Shown: piece after piece, positions 16,421 to 24,620 of the stretch
Layout of the letters: each line of letters starts with the position of its first letter
Position numbering within the stretch: position 1 is the first letter of the stretch
DNA from: Ruminococcus sp.
GTDB lineage: Bacteria > Bacillota > Clostridia > Oscillospirales > Ruminococcaceae
DNA length: 35,044 bases
Reading direction: 5' to 3'
Assembly: GCA_031262495.1 (NCBI GenBank)
Contig: JAISHV010000100.1
Location: 1 to 35,044 of the forward strand
Translations under genes and position numbers: made by a program
Notes under the pieces: generated by a model
Database searches by the model: none
Told to the model about the DNA's origin: nothing
The model's input: the letters and a program-made list of their open reading frames with translations, nothing else

Positions 16421-18454
16421 ATGAAAAACATGAAAATCGGCAAAAAACTCTTAGTCGGATTCGGTATCCCCATAGGATTAATGGTACTCATCGCCGTTCT
16501 TGTCGTTATTATGAACACCATGACTATCAACAACATCACCACTGTAGGTGAGCAGACAGACCTGTGGAACTATGCCGCAAATTCAAGAGGCGATTTCTTA
16601 AACGCTCGTATTCAGGCAAACGTCCTGACATTTGAAAACACCGATGCTACATATGACACAGCGGCGGGTTATGTCAAAGATGCGATTGCAGAAGCTCAGA
16701 GTGCTGTTGACTTAATCGCAAAAACCCCGAGCCTTAGCAGTTTTAAACAGACCGCTGATGATGCACTGTCAAGCCTCAAATCATATCAGAGCAATTTGGA
16801 TATCATGAAGACAGCACTTGATTCGGCAGATGATGCTTCAACGGAGGTTCTGAATACCGGTTCAACAATCGGCGAACTCTTAAGCACTGTTTTTGATAAC
16901 CGTATCAATTCTCTTAATGAAACAAATGTACCTACACATAAAGATTATTATAATGTAATTAATGACCTCTATACCGACGTTGATAATGCGCGTTTGGTTA
17001 TACGCCAACAGTTGTCGCTTTATAATGCGGCGGAAGCGGTTGATGCACAGGCGGCTGTCCAAACAGCCTTAGCGCGTATCAACGAATATATTAACGTCCT
17101 CCCGGCAAGTGAGAGAACCACTTCACAGAATCTTTTAGACGGTATGAATTCATATGCTGAGGCATTTACAGTTTATGTAGAAGCAAAAGATGATGCCGCT
17201 CAGGCAAAAGCCGATTTCGTAGTTGCCGGCAACGCCGCAACCGAATCCCTCACAACACTTGCAGACCAAAACACCGCAGTAAACGCGAATGTAGAGACTG
17301 CAAACAGAACCGCGACAATCGCTTTGCTCGTAATCGCAGGTATCGTTGTTATCGCTATAATTATTACAATAATCATGGCTGTTAATATCACAGGCGCAAT
17401 CACAAGACCTATCACATATGTAACCGACATACTCAGAGCTTTAGGCACAGATGGCAGAACCGATTTTACAGACGAAGAATGGGCTCTCCAAAGAAAATAT
17501 GCCGAAGGCAAGGACGAAACAGCAGAATGTTCGCGATATTTGGGAGTAGTAGCCAATGCGCTGAATGGTGTTGCAGGACTGCTCACGACTGTTGCGGGCG
17601 GCGACTTGACTATTTCGCACAAAGCTATGTCCGATAAGGATAAGATGTCGTCAGCTATAGTTACAATGGTTGACAATCTCAACGCTATGTTCGGCGAAAT
17701 CAATGATGCTTCCGATCAAGTTACACTGGGCGCACAGCAGATTTCAGACGCTTCGCAGAGTTTGGCACAAGGCAGTACAGAACAGGCGGCTACAGTTGAA
17801 GAACTCTCCGCTTCCATCCAAGACGTAGCAGAGAAGACCCGCCGCAACGCAGAACGCGCCGTTAATGCGGCAGACCTTTCGGCAAGTATCAAAGACAACG
17901 CCGAAAAGGGCAGTCACCAAATGTCCGAAATGACGAAAGCCGTTGCCGAAATTAACCAAGCTTCACAGGATATCAGCAAGGTAATTAAAGCAATTGACGA
18001 TATCGCTTTCCAGACCAATATACTTGCACTCAACGCCGCAGTAGAAGCCGCACGTGCGGGTGAAGCGGGCAAAGGCTTTGCAGTGGTTGCCGATGAAGTA
18101 CGTAACCTCGCTTCTAAATCCGCCGCTGCCGCTAAAGAGACAGGCGCTTTAATTGAAAACTCGATTAAGAAGGCAGAACTGGGCAGCAGTATTGCCGCAC
18201 AGACCGCTGAATCCCTGTCTGATATCGTAGCCGGTATCAACAGCTCAACAGACCTCATCAGTGAAATCGCCGAAAGCTCCGAACAACAATCCACAGCAAT
18301 CGGACAAATCAACGACGGTATCACTCAAGTTTCCGAAGTTGTACAAAAGAACTCCGCAACAGCCGAAGAGTGTGCCGCTTCAAGCGAAGAACTCAACGCT
18401 CAGGCAAACGTTTTAGCAGCAAACGTTGCGAAATTCAAGCTCAAGAGAGCATAG
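16421..18454 (+). CDS. Methyl-accepting chemotaxis protein
   Basis: The 677-residue transmembrane chemoreceptor has TM1 at ~9-32, an extracellular helical ligand domain at ~33-295 (4HB-like, Ala/Asp-rich), TM2 at ~296-322, and a HAMP-like segment lengthened by an insert ([20 protein letters not shown]..) before the second HAMP helix. The signalling coiled coil has its conserved tip at ~525-560 ([35 protein letters not shown]). The C-terminus is FKLKRA, with no CheR-tether pentapeptide. Methylation-type Glu/Gln pairs occur in flanking helices. No flagellar or cheA/cheW genes are near, but the CheY- and CheX-like genes upstream fit. The last base of the TAG is also the first base of a 69-bp repeat. 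Confidence 0.93.
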   Translation: MKNMKIGKKLLVGFGIPIGLMVLIAVLVVIMNTMTINNITTVGEQTDLWNYAANSRGDFLNARIQANVLTFENTDATYDTAAGYVKDAIAEAQSAVDLIAKTPSLSSFKQTADDALSSLKSYQSNLDIMKTALDSADDASTEVLNTGSTIGELLSTVFDNRINSLNETNVPTHKDYYNVINDLYTDVDNARLVIRQQLSLYNAAEAVDAQAAVQTALARINEYINVLPASERTTSQNLLDGMNSYAEAFTVYVEAKDDAAQAKADFVVAGNAATESLTTLADQNTAVNANVETANRTATIALLVIAGIVVIAIIITIIMAVNITGAITRPITYVTDILRALGTDGRTDFTDEEWALQRKYAEGKDETAECSRYLGVVANALNGVAGLLTTVAGGDLTISHKAMSDKDKMSSAIVTMVDNLNAMFGEINDASDQVTLGAQQISDASQSLAQGSTEQAATVEELSASIQDVAEKTRRNAERAVNAADLSASIKDNAEKGSHQMSEMTKAVAEINQASQDISKVIKAIDDIAFQTNILALNAAVEAARAGEAGKGFAVVADEVRNLASKSAAAAKETGALIENSIKKAELGSSIAAQTAESLSDIVAGINSSTDLISEIAESSEQQSTAIGQINDGITQVSEVVQKNSATAEECAASSEELNAQANVLAANVAKFKLKRA

Positions 18455-18522
18455 GCGGGCAACCCGCCGGTTAATTCGCGATGGAAGTATTACTGAATTT
18501 TTAGATACACACCGCGTAGAAG
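18454..18522 (+). repeat. 69-bp structured repeat, copy D
   Basis: It begins on the G of the MCP stop codon with hairpin GGCGGG-CAA-CCCGCC, then TTAATTCGCGATGGAAGTAT and ends CACACCGCGTAGAAG. Confidence 0.85.
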
Positions 18523-18540
18523 ATAAAACGAATATAAACA

Positions 18541-18577
18541 AAATCTCATTATCACTTTAACGGTGGTAATGAGATTT
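18541..18577. terminator. CTCATTACC-type terminator between convergent genes
   Basis: A 15-bp stem (AAATCTCATTATCAC with GTGGTAATGAGATTT, one mismatch) has A-rich and T-rich flanks. It serves the MCP (+) and the minus-strand array ending at 18584. The cassette here is in minus orientation (heptamers at 18608-18644). Confidence 0.85.
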
Positions 18578-18583
18578 TTAATA

Positions 18584-18718
18584 TTAACTGAATTTAAGGT
18601 ATGAAGTCGCTCTGTCTTCTGTCCTCTCGCCTCTGTCCTCTGTTTTGGAAGCTTCATTATGTCGGGTACGTTCGCGTAAGCGTTCTATTTCATATTCAAG
18701 TGATGATTCATTTGTCAT
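18584..18718 (-). CDS. 44-codon ORF coupled to the Rpn gene; duplicated Rpn C-terminal segment
   Basis: This short ORF starts inside the Rpn stop codon (TAATG overlap), so reinitiation would translate it. The first 24 residues (MTNESSLEYEIERLRERTRH, then NEAS) repeat the Rpn segment QIERLRERTRHNEAS. The DNA is nearly identical over ~43 bases to about 18862-18904. Then KTEDRGERTEDR comes from the ACAGARG heptamers, and the stop (TAA) falls just before the terminator. It could be the remnant of a second Rpn gene or a functional short C-terminal mimic. E. coli Rpn genes are reported to produce small internal C-terminal proteins that restrain the nuclease, which makes the second reading worth testing. 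Confidence 0.5.
   Translation of the reverse strand: MTNESSLEYEIERLRERTRHNEASKTEDRGERTEDRATSYLKFS
18608..18644 (-). repeat. ACAGARG heptamer tract inside the 44-codon ORF
   Basis: The plus strand reads CTCTGTCTTCTGTCCTCTCG.., which on the minus strand is ACAGAGGACAGAGGCGAGAG.. It encodes TEDRGERTEDR of the small ORF. Confidence 0.75.
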
Positions 18719-19557
18719 TATGCGCCACCCGTAAGTACTTTATTTATAAAATCATCAGGCATATTTAGGGCGCGAAGATTTTTAGTTATTTCGGCAGTCA
18801 TTTCTTCTCTTGTTGCCTTTGCAGCTGCTTTTGCGGCTTCCCTTTTAGCATACCCTATAGCCGAAGCTTCATTATGGCGGGTACGTTCGCGTAAACGCTC
18901 TATCTGCTCAAATTCCGGCGAAACAGCTACACTCTTATATGCGGCTACAGCTTCTTTCATTACAGGTACCCCCTTCTGGATAATTTTTTCTAATTCTTCT
19001 TCGGTTTGTGCTTTGAAAAAGGCAAGCCAGAACTTGATTTCTTCATCTCCGTCGGTAGGTTCGGGTAACTTTTTCAATTCAAAATAGTGCATAACTTGAT
19101 TGTCGCAAAGCTCTGTATGACGGGTAACTTCAAGCGGTCGAAACTCCGAATGAAACTCCTCACAGTCAAACATCTTGAATCCCACTATACTGATTAATAT
19201 GACTTTCGGCAGGTCAATATACTCATTGCCGGATTTTAGTGCCGATGAATATTCCCTTGCCCAGTAATACAGCGACCGTTTTTTATAGTCACCCTCGTCA
19301 GCGACTTGGACTTCTAAATCAACTTTTTGCCCGTTGACAGTCATATTTATATCAAGCCGACAAAACTTGTCGCCGATTTCTTCGGGCGGGATTTCACCGT
19401 TTATTATTTCAAATTCTGTTATTGCTTCAAGCGGCGTTTTAAGTATCATCCCCACAACTCGCTTGAGGTATTCGGGATTCTTGACAAAGAACATCTTGAA
19501 CAAAACATCGTCTGTCATTGTGTGTTTTAACTTTGTAGGTTCTTGTTTATTTGCCAT
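18718..19557 (-). CDS. Rpn-family PD-(D/E)XK nuclease/putative transposase
   Basis: The 279-residue protein of the Rpn/PDDEXK_2 family begins LKHTMTDDVLFKMFFVKNPE. It has the nuclease core LDINMTVNGQKVDLEVQV (Asp, then E-x-Q) and the family YYWAREYSSALKSGNEY and PKVILISIVGF. The C-terminal part has IERLRERTRHNEASAIGYAK and an Ala-rich helix. Rpn proteins are DNA nucleases tied to recombination and phage defence. A strong ribosome site (AAAGGAAT) precedes the ATG. It lies 19 bases below the DHHW gene and is coupled to the 44-codon ORF. No IS ends are visible, so I list it as a gene and not as a mobile element. Confidence 0.85.
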   Translation of the reverse strand: MANKQEPTKLKHTMTDDVLFKMFFVKNPEYLKRVVGMILKTPLEAITEFEIINGEIPPEEIGDKFCRLDINMTVNGQKVDLEVQVADEGDYKKRSLYYWAREYSSALKSGNEYIDLPKVILISIVGFKMFDCEEFHSEFRPLEVTRHTELCDNQVMHYFELKKLPEPTDGDEEIKFWLAFFKAQTEEELEKIIQKGVPVMKEAVAAYKSVAVSPEFEQIERLRERTRHNEASAIGYAKREAAKAAAKATREEMTAEITKNLRALNMPDDFINKVLTGGA

Positions 19558-19576
19558 TTTTTCATTCCTTTTATTT

Positions 19577-20938
19577 CTACGAAAGTGTATAACCTTTAGT
19601 CAGCATAGTCTCCAACCCATTTATAAGCGCGTACGTATTTGCCGCGAAGATGTTGTCTAAAAATAGAATATCCGTTATACCCTCGTTTTTCATATACTCG
19701 GTTGCACTCATGCCGAAAAAGCGTATATCTATTACATAAATTTCTTCAAAATACGGAATAAGTTCGGGAATTAATGCGTTCCCGAAAGAGTCTTTGAACA
19801 CGCAAAGCTTTTTGCCGTTGGTGTTTTCGGTTACAATCCTGATGTGCAAAGCATCCTTGCCGATAAACATTCCGTAAGAATTCTCCAGTGTTGCATATTC
19901 ATGATACAATACTGTCTCGCCCAACGGCTCTAAGGTTTTACAGTCATAGGCGTAAGTTTTATACGGCAGATTTTGTTTATAATAAGTGAATACTTCGGGA
20001 TTATTCTTGAGATTAATATCGTTCGTATAACCGTACAGCGACCCTACAAAGCCCTCGCGTTCTAATCTCTCATAGTCTTCTATGGATTGCGGCGTTTCGC
20101 CTAAAGCCTTCGCAAATGCGACAGAAGCGTAATATGCACCGAGTTGTGACCAGTGGTGGTCGGTTTTGAGGTAGATATCCTCACTTGTGTGAGCGGCTAT
20201 TTCGGTGTATGCGTCAACGCCGATTACACCGTTTAGATTTTCATAAATCCAGTCTATCTGCGGCTTTTCGGGGTTTGAGTATTCGGAATATTTCTTCGGG
20301 AGATAAAACTCAACCGCCGTGGGCACTGTCATTGCATAGACGTTTACAGCCTCGCCCATGGCTTCTTTATAGGCGTTCATTACATTCGCGTAGTGAAGTC
20401 CCTCGCCTTTGTTTCCGCCGAAAAGCATTACGCCTCTGTCGCCTATTGTAACAATACCGTTGCTGTCGAATTCGACATCGCCTGTGGCTTCTGTTGTAAC
20501 AGGGGTTGTCTCGGTGATGATTTCGGCGGGCGGGGCTGTTGTAATTACACCCGGCAGGAGAGGTGTCTCGGGTACGGTGGTAGTTACGGCGGTTGTGGTG
20601 ACAGGGGTTGTGGTCGTGATTGCGACTTGTTCAACATTGCCGTGGAATGTCACGTTATCAACCCTTACACCGCGCAGATTGCCTATAAATGCCGAGAGTT
20701 CCACAATATTGTCGCGAAACGGCACTGTATCTGCAAACCATGCCGTGAGGTCACGCATAAAACTCCCGTCAATATAACTCTCAAATGTAAATTCGGGAAA
20801 TTTAGCCAAATCACGCCGTTCCTGTTCACTCACAGTCGGGCGCGGCAACATCAAAAGCGATAACGTCAAAAACAACAATAAACCTACTAAAACAAGTAAG
20901 CTTATCAGTAATGTATTTTTAAAATTTTTGTTTTTCAT
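19577..20938 (-). CDS. DHHW-family exported protein (AlgJ/AlgX-like SGNH)
   Basis: The 453-residue protein has an N-terminal signal anchor (~9-31), then ERRDLAKFPEF.., a Thr/Pro-rich low-complexity linker (~107-152) and a SGNH-like domain. The catalytic signature is KTDHHWSQLGAY (Asp260-His-His-Trp), and a nucleophile-type KDSFGNAL lies near 377. The family includes alginate O-acetyltransferase components and in Clostridia usually accompanies an MBOAT protein for extracellular glycan O-acetylation. No MBOAT gene is in the window. By context it could modify the surface glycan made by the upstream cluster. A plausible promoter (20961-20989) suggests partly independent expression. Confidence 0.85.
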   Translation of the reverse strand: MKNKNFKNTLLISLLVLVGLLLFLTLSLLMLPRPTVSEQERRDLAKFPEFTFESYIDGSFMRDLTAWFADTVPFRDNIVELSAFIGNLRGVRVDNVTFHGNVEQVAITTTTPVTTTAVTTTVPETPLLPGVITTAPPAEIITETTPVTTEATGDVEFDSNGIVTIGDRGVMLFGGNKGEGLHYANVMNAYKEAMGEAVNVYAMTVPTAVEFYLPKKYSEYSNPEKPQIDWIYENLNGVIGVDAYTEIAAHTSEDIYLKTDHHWSQLGAYYASVAFAKALGETPQSIEDYERLEREGFVGSLYGYTNDINLKNNPEVFTYYKQNLPYKTYAYDCKTLEPLGETVLYHEYATLENSYGMFIGKDALHIRIVTENTNGKKLCVFKDSFGNALIPELIPYFEEIYVIDIRFFGMSATEYMKNEGITDILFLDNIFAANTYALINGLETMLTKGYTLS

Positions 20939-20960
20939 ATTTTACTTTTGTTACGCAGCT

Positions 20961-20989
20961 TTTATCATATTATATTTTCATTATGTCAA
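20961..20989 (-). promoter_or_regulatory. Possible promoter of the DHHW gene
   Basis: On the minus strand, TTGACA (20989-20984), 17 bases, GATAAA (20966-20961). The -35 is perfect, the -10 matches four of six. The start codon is 22 bases further on, leaving a very short leader without a clear ribosome site. Confidence 0.4.
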
Positions 20990-21011
20990 AATTATACCAT
21001 TAAACTTATAG

Positions 21012-23891
21012 CTAATCAATAGCATTGGAAAAAATCTGAATCACACCTGTTATTATTAAGAATAACAAATTATAAATCACGATAAATGACGTGTGGAGCA
21101 TATCCCTTGACTGCATAACTACAAGTGCTAACACAATCAAAACGCCTAAAATCATTGATATAAGCTGTAATCCCAAAGACGTAAATACCACATTTCGGAT
21201 TTTTCGGGCTTTAGAAATTATAGCCGCCAGTCCTTTAAGACTGCCGTTTGTAACAGCGTTCGCGGTTTTACGCGGTGAGTATGCTGTGAGTTCTTCAAAA
21301 GTTTCATGATTGCGAAACGGTAATAGTTTTAAAAAATCCTGACTGCAATCAAACATATCGGCGAGTTTGCCTACTGAAATTACCGAATCAACCGTCCTCA
21401 AAATAATATACACGCCGCGTTTTTCAAGGGCTAAAAGCGCGTCCGAAACCTCAATATTCGGCAGCATTTCAACAATAAACATAGCCGAGAGCTGTCCCGC
21501 TATCGAGAGGTAAACAGCGGATTTACGCGTGCCTGTATATTCGTTTTGCTTTTGTTCTGTCGGGAGACCCTCAATGCTGTGATTGAGCATCAGCTCACGG
21601 TTTCCGAGCAGAATACGGCGGTTATTCACCCAGCCGCACAGCCCCATTGAATCCTCAAAGATATAGCTTTCTACGGGGTTTAAGAGTTCTGTTTTGCCTC
21701 TTATAATGTCATAAAACATTCCGTCTAAGATACTTCCGGCTTGGTGCGTAAGGCTTGCCGCTTCTAAAATAGCTTCATCAATGCGCGTATCAAAAAAGAG
21801 CTTTATCCCCGAAAGCATAATTGAACCACGCGGGAACAGCGTTTCCGCATCAATTAAAACACTGTTTGTGACGGCGAATTCCTCAACGCCCTCATATCCG
21901 AGCAGGATATTATTTTGTTTGGCAAGTTTTTCACATTCGGCGCGCAGGGGTGCATTCACTGATATTATACCCATAAACCCTGCCGTAAACGCAAGCGTAA
22001 TGAGCATTACCGAAAAGCCGTACAGAATACCGTCCATGCCCAGTGCAGGAAACTGCAATATAAATGCCAAAATGCCTAAAATCAACGAAGCGCAAATAGT
22101 TGCGGGCATTGAAATACGCACAAAGCGTGAGTATAAATCATCCGAATTCATTGCCGAGATAAAGCCTTCAACGAATTCAGTTTCATTTGTCTTCGCAAGC
22201 GCGGGTATGTCCTTTAAAACACCTCTTGTGAAAACTTGTGCAACCTCGTTATCTTCTACAGTTGTTACGGCATATTTAATACCGCTCCCCGAAAACGGCT
22301 TGAAATTACGTATAGCGCGGCTTACGGCTAAAATCTTCCCGACAGTGTTAAAAAACAACGCCGCACATGAAAGCGGTACCATAGACTGCACCCAGTTAAA
22401 CTGAACAATCGGCAGTTTCGACAGGCAAGCTAATGTCAAAATCAAACTCCCGACAGACAAGAGAGCAGTCGGCGTATCGGCATCCGGGTGCCCCGTAAAG
22501 AGGTTTTTGAGTCCGTTTGAAATGGGACTGAATGCGGCGGCAATCGCCGTAATCCCTGCGATAATATTTATCACAAGGAAATAATCGGTATTTATGGTCT
22601 TATCATAAAAGGCATTTCGCGGCAATGAGAAATCATTCATCACGGCGACAAATACAGTGACGGCAGAACACAAGAGTAACACCGCCGCTTTAATAAACAT
22701 ATTGCGCCGTGTGCGGTGGAGTTCGGTATTTACGGCTTTTGACTGCTGATAAGACGTATACTCGCCTGTATACTCATATTCCTGACGTGCTCGCGTTTTC
22801 TCGGCTTCGGGTGAGAATTCATCATCACCTACGAGTACAAAGTCGCGGACTTTTGAGTTGCGGCGCATTTGAAGTTCACGGAGTTTCGCTTCTTCTGTCT
22901 CGGGAATGGCATTGGTATCGTAGAGAAGTTTGTCGGATAAGTCAAGCTTCATATCCGCAATATTTTTGCGGTAATTCGGTTCGGCGGGCGCACGGCGTGA
23001 ATTTCGCCGCTCCCGCGACTCCTTGAGCATATCGGATTTTGAAAATATTCCAGCTCTGTCTTCTGTCTTCTGTCCTCTGTCTTCTGTGTTGACATCGCCC
23101 CCTACGGGTTCTGTATTCTGTAGGGGCGGTGCAGCAACGCTGCGATGTTCGCCCGTTTTCACGGAATCTGTGTTATCAGGTTGCGGGCGACCGAGGGCGG
23201 TCGCCCCTACGGGTTCTGTTTCCTGTTTTAGGACTTTCGTGAAAAACCCTGTAATCGCCTTATGATAAGTTTCGGCAAAACCTTTAAAACCATGGGGTTT
23301 TGAGTCAATTTCATTTAGAATAGCATCTGCTCTGCTCCGCAGTGATTTACGGTATTCTGCATCCGATTTGTCATTGTCGGCGGCTTTTGATTTAAGTGAA
23401 TCATCGGGGATAATAAAAGTTTCAGTTTTAAAATGCAGTCCCGCTGATTCAAGGCGGTCTGTCTTCTTCTCAATCTTCGCCGAAAATCCATCACCTTTCG
23501 GGGTTTCTTCGGTGTAAAGGTCGGAGATATCGGTCTTTGTGGAAAAACTATTCGGGAGCTTCTTGCGTTTCGGCGTTACCGTAACTCTGGGTAATGCCTT
23601 ATCGACATTGATGTTAGAGGTTTTAGGTAAGGGGGTAGATGATGTAGGGGCGAACTCGGTTCGCCCGTCTTCCCCGCGTTCGCTTGTTTCGGCGTTTTTT
23701 TCAAGTGAAATTTCAATATCCGATAAATCGGGTACAGCAGAGGGTCGCTCGAAGATATCCGATACATCGGGGGTTACACCGGGGCGCACAAAAATATCCG
23801 TGTTATGACGAGTAACATTCTGATAGTCAATTTCACGTTTTTTTTCTATTTCATCTAAGATTTCATCAAGATTAAGTTTTTTATCATCCAA
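21012..23891 (-). CDS. P-type-ATPase-like membrane pseudoenzyme
   Basis: The 959-residue protein has an N-terminal half (1-395) that is hydrophilic and probably disordered. It includes two stretches encoded by repeats: ~72-84 (ERGEDGRTEFAPT) and ~224-281 (TEPVGATALGRPQP.., NTEDRGQKTEDRA). From ~398 it resembles heavy-metal P-type ATPases, with membrane helices (398-530, 594-645, ~890-955), an actuator-like part (~535-590) and a catalytic-domain-like part (660-880). The phosphorylation motif DKTGT is DAETL (Asp681), the CPx motif is absent (GIISVNAPLR), and TGDN and GDGxND are not found. I infer a membrane scaffold or regulator without transport ATPase chemistry. Its stop and the next gene's start are well spaced, and it follows rlmB by five bases. 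Confidence 0.7.
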   Translation of the reverse strand: MDDKKLNLDEILDEIEKKREIDYQNVTRHNTDIFVRPGVTPDVSDIFERPSAVPDLSDIEISLEKNAETSERGEDGRTEFAPTSSTPLPKTSNINVDKALPRVTVTPKRKKLPNSFSTKTDISDLYTEETPKGDGFSAKIEKKTDRLESAGLHFKTETFIIPDDSLKSKAADNDKSDAEYRKSLRSRADAILNEIDSKPHGFKGFAETYHKAITGFFTKVLKQETEPVGATALGRPQPDNTDSVKTGEHRSVAAPPLQNTEPVGGDVNTEDRGQKTEDRAGIFSKSDMLKESRERRNSRRAPAEPNYRKNIADMKLDLSDKLLYDTNAIPETEEAKLRELQMRRNSKVRDFVLVGDDEFSPEAEKTRARQEYEYTGEYTSYQQSKAVNTELHRTRRNMFIKAAVLLLCSAVTVFVAVMNDFSLPRNAFYDKTINTDYFLVINIIAGITAIAAAFSPISNGLKNLFTGHPDADTPTALLSVGSLILTLACLSKLPIVQFNWVQSMVPLSCAALFFNTVGKILAVSRAIRNFKPFSGSGIKYAVTTVEDNEVAQVFTRGVLKDIPALAKTNETEFVEGFISAMNSDDLYSRFVRISMPATICASLILGILAFILQFPALGMDGILYGFSVMLITLAFTAGFMGIISVNAPLRAECEKLAKQNNILLGYEGVEEFAVTNSVLIDAETLFPRGSIMLSGIKLFFDTRIDEAILEAASLTHQAGSILDGMFYDIIRGKTELLNPVESYIFEDSMGLCGWVNNRRILLGNRELMLNHSIEGLPTEQKQNEYTGTRKSAVYLSIAGQLSAMFIVEMLPNIEVSDALLALEKRGVYIILRTVDSVISVGKLADMFDCSQDFLKLLPFRNHETFEELTAYSPRKTANAVTNGSLKGLAAIISKARKIRNVVFTSLGLQLISMILGVLIVLALVVMQSRDMLHTSFIVIYNLLFLIITGVIQIFSNAID
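23054..23090 (-). repeat. ACAGARG heptamer tract inside coding sequence
   Basis: The plus strand reads CTCTGTCTTCTGTCTTCTGT.. On the minus strand it encodes NTEDRGQKTEDRA of the ATPase-like protein, in frame. Confidence 0.75.
23120..23155. repeat. GTAGGGGCG palindrome inside coding sequence
   Basis: GTAGGGGCGGTGCAGCAACG..GTTCGCCCG, with an inner stem GCAGC..GCTGC. It lies in frame within the ATPase-like gene and encodes about GEHRSVAAPPLQ. Confidence 0.75.
23184..23210. repeat. GTAGGGGCG palindrome inside coding sequence
   Basis: Ends ..GGGCGGTCGCCCCTAC and is identical in core to the intergenic copy at 15999-16025. It encodes VGATALGRP in the ATPase-like protein. Confidence 0.8.
23644..23667. 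repeat. GTAGGGGCG palindrome inside coding sequence
   Basis: GTAGGGGCGAACTCGGTTCG then CCCG, a 24-base copy. It encodes GRTEFAPT in the ATPase-like protein. Confidence 0.8.
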
Positions 23892-23896
23892 GATTT

Positions 23897-24616
23897 TTAC
23901 ACCTGTATTGCGTACATCAAAATCCCTGCGGCAACAGAAGCGTTCAGTGAATTAATTTTACCGTACATGGGTATAGACACAAGCGCGTCACATTTCTTTT
24001 TTAGTAGCTTTGAAATGCCTTTGCCCTCATTGCCTATAATAAGGCAGATATTGCCCGAAAAGTCGATTTTCCTGTAGTCTGTGCCGTCCATATCCGCACC
24101 GTAAATCCAAATGTTTTGGGATTTCAGTTTCTCTAAAGCAGAAGCTAAATTCGTCACACGCGCTATGGGAAGCTGTGCACACGCTCCTGCTGATGTCTTA
24201 AAAACCGTCGAATTTATCGAAGCACTCCGCCTTTTTGGTATAATTATACCGTCAGCGTTTATACACTCGGCTGTGCGTATTATAGCTCCTAAATTATGAG
24301 GGTCTTCAATTTCATCACACAAGACATATATATAACGATTTTCATGTTTCGGCTGTAATTCAAGCAACTCATCAAGCGTTAGATAAGCCGTAAACGCAAG
24401 TTCCGCAACAACGCCCTGATGTGCTCCGCCTTCCGACAGTAAATCTAATTTCTTCGGGTTAACGTCCTTGACAGGGATACCCTTTTCTTTTGCCATCGCA
24501 CAGATAACGCCTATTGTACCACGAACCTCGCCCGAAATGAAAATCGTATCTATTTCAGCACCCGATTTTAATGCTTCAATGACAGGGTTTCTTCCGAAAA
24601 TAATATCAGTATTTAT
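23897..24616 (-). CDS. rlmB: 23S rRNA 2'-O-ribose methyltransferase, RlmB/TrmH family
   Basis: The SPOUT methyltransferase has the knot motifs DPHNLGAIIRTA, LIIGNEGKGISKL and SLNASVAAGILMYA, all intact. A canonical ATG at 24496 would give only 199 residues and cut off the N-terminal substrate-binding domain. The frame is open upstream and encodes NTDIIFGRNPVIEALKSGAE, the expected RlmB N-terminus. No ATG, GTG or TTG exists there; ATA at 24616 (or ATT at 24619) follows AAGAGG at good spacing. I therefore place the start at the ATA, giving ~239 residues, close to family length. The start overlaps no upstream codon: the SGNH-like stop ends at 24621. The target nucleotide is not provable from sequence. 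Confidence 0.82.
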   Translation of the reverse strand: MNTDIIFGRNPVIEALKSGAEIDTIFISGEVRGTIGVICAMAKEKGIPVKDVNPKKLDLLSEGGAHQGVVAELAFTAYLTLDELLELQPKHENRYIYVLCDEIEDPHNLGAIIRTAECINADGIIIPKRRSASINSTVFKTSAGACAQLPIARVTNLASALEKLKSQNIWIYGADMDGTDYRKIDFSGNICLIIGNEGKGISKLLKKKCDALVSIPMYGKINSLNASVAAGILMYAIQV

Positions 24617-24620
24617 AATT

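Noticed and set aside
20409-20777. Plus-strand ORFs rich in Val/Thr
   Set aside because: They are the antisense of the Thr/Pro linker of the DHHW protein.
19577-20938. DHHW gene as the alginate acetyltransferase algJ
   Set aside because: Only the family signature is shared; no alginate or MBOAT genes are near, so no gene symbol was given.
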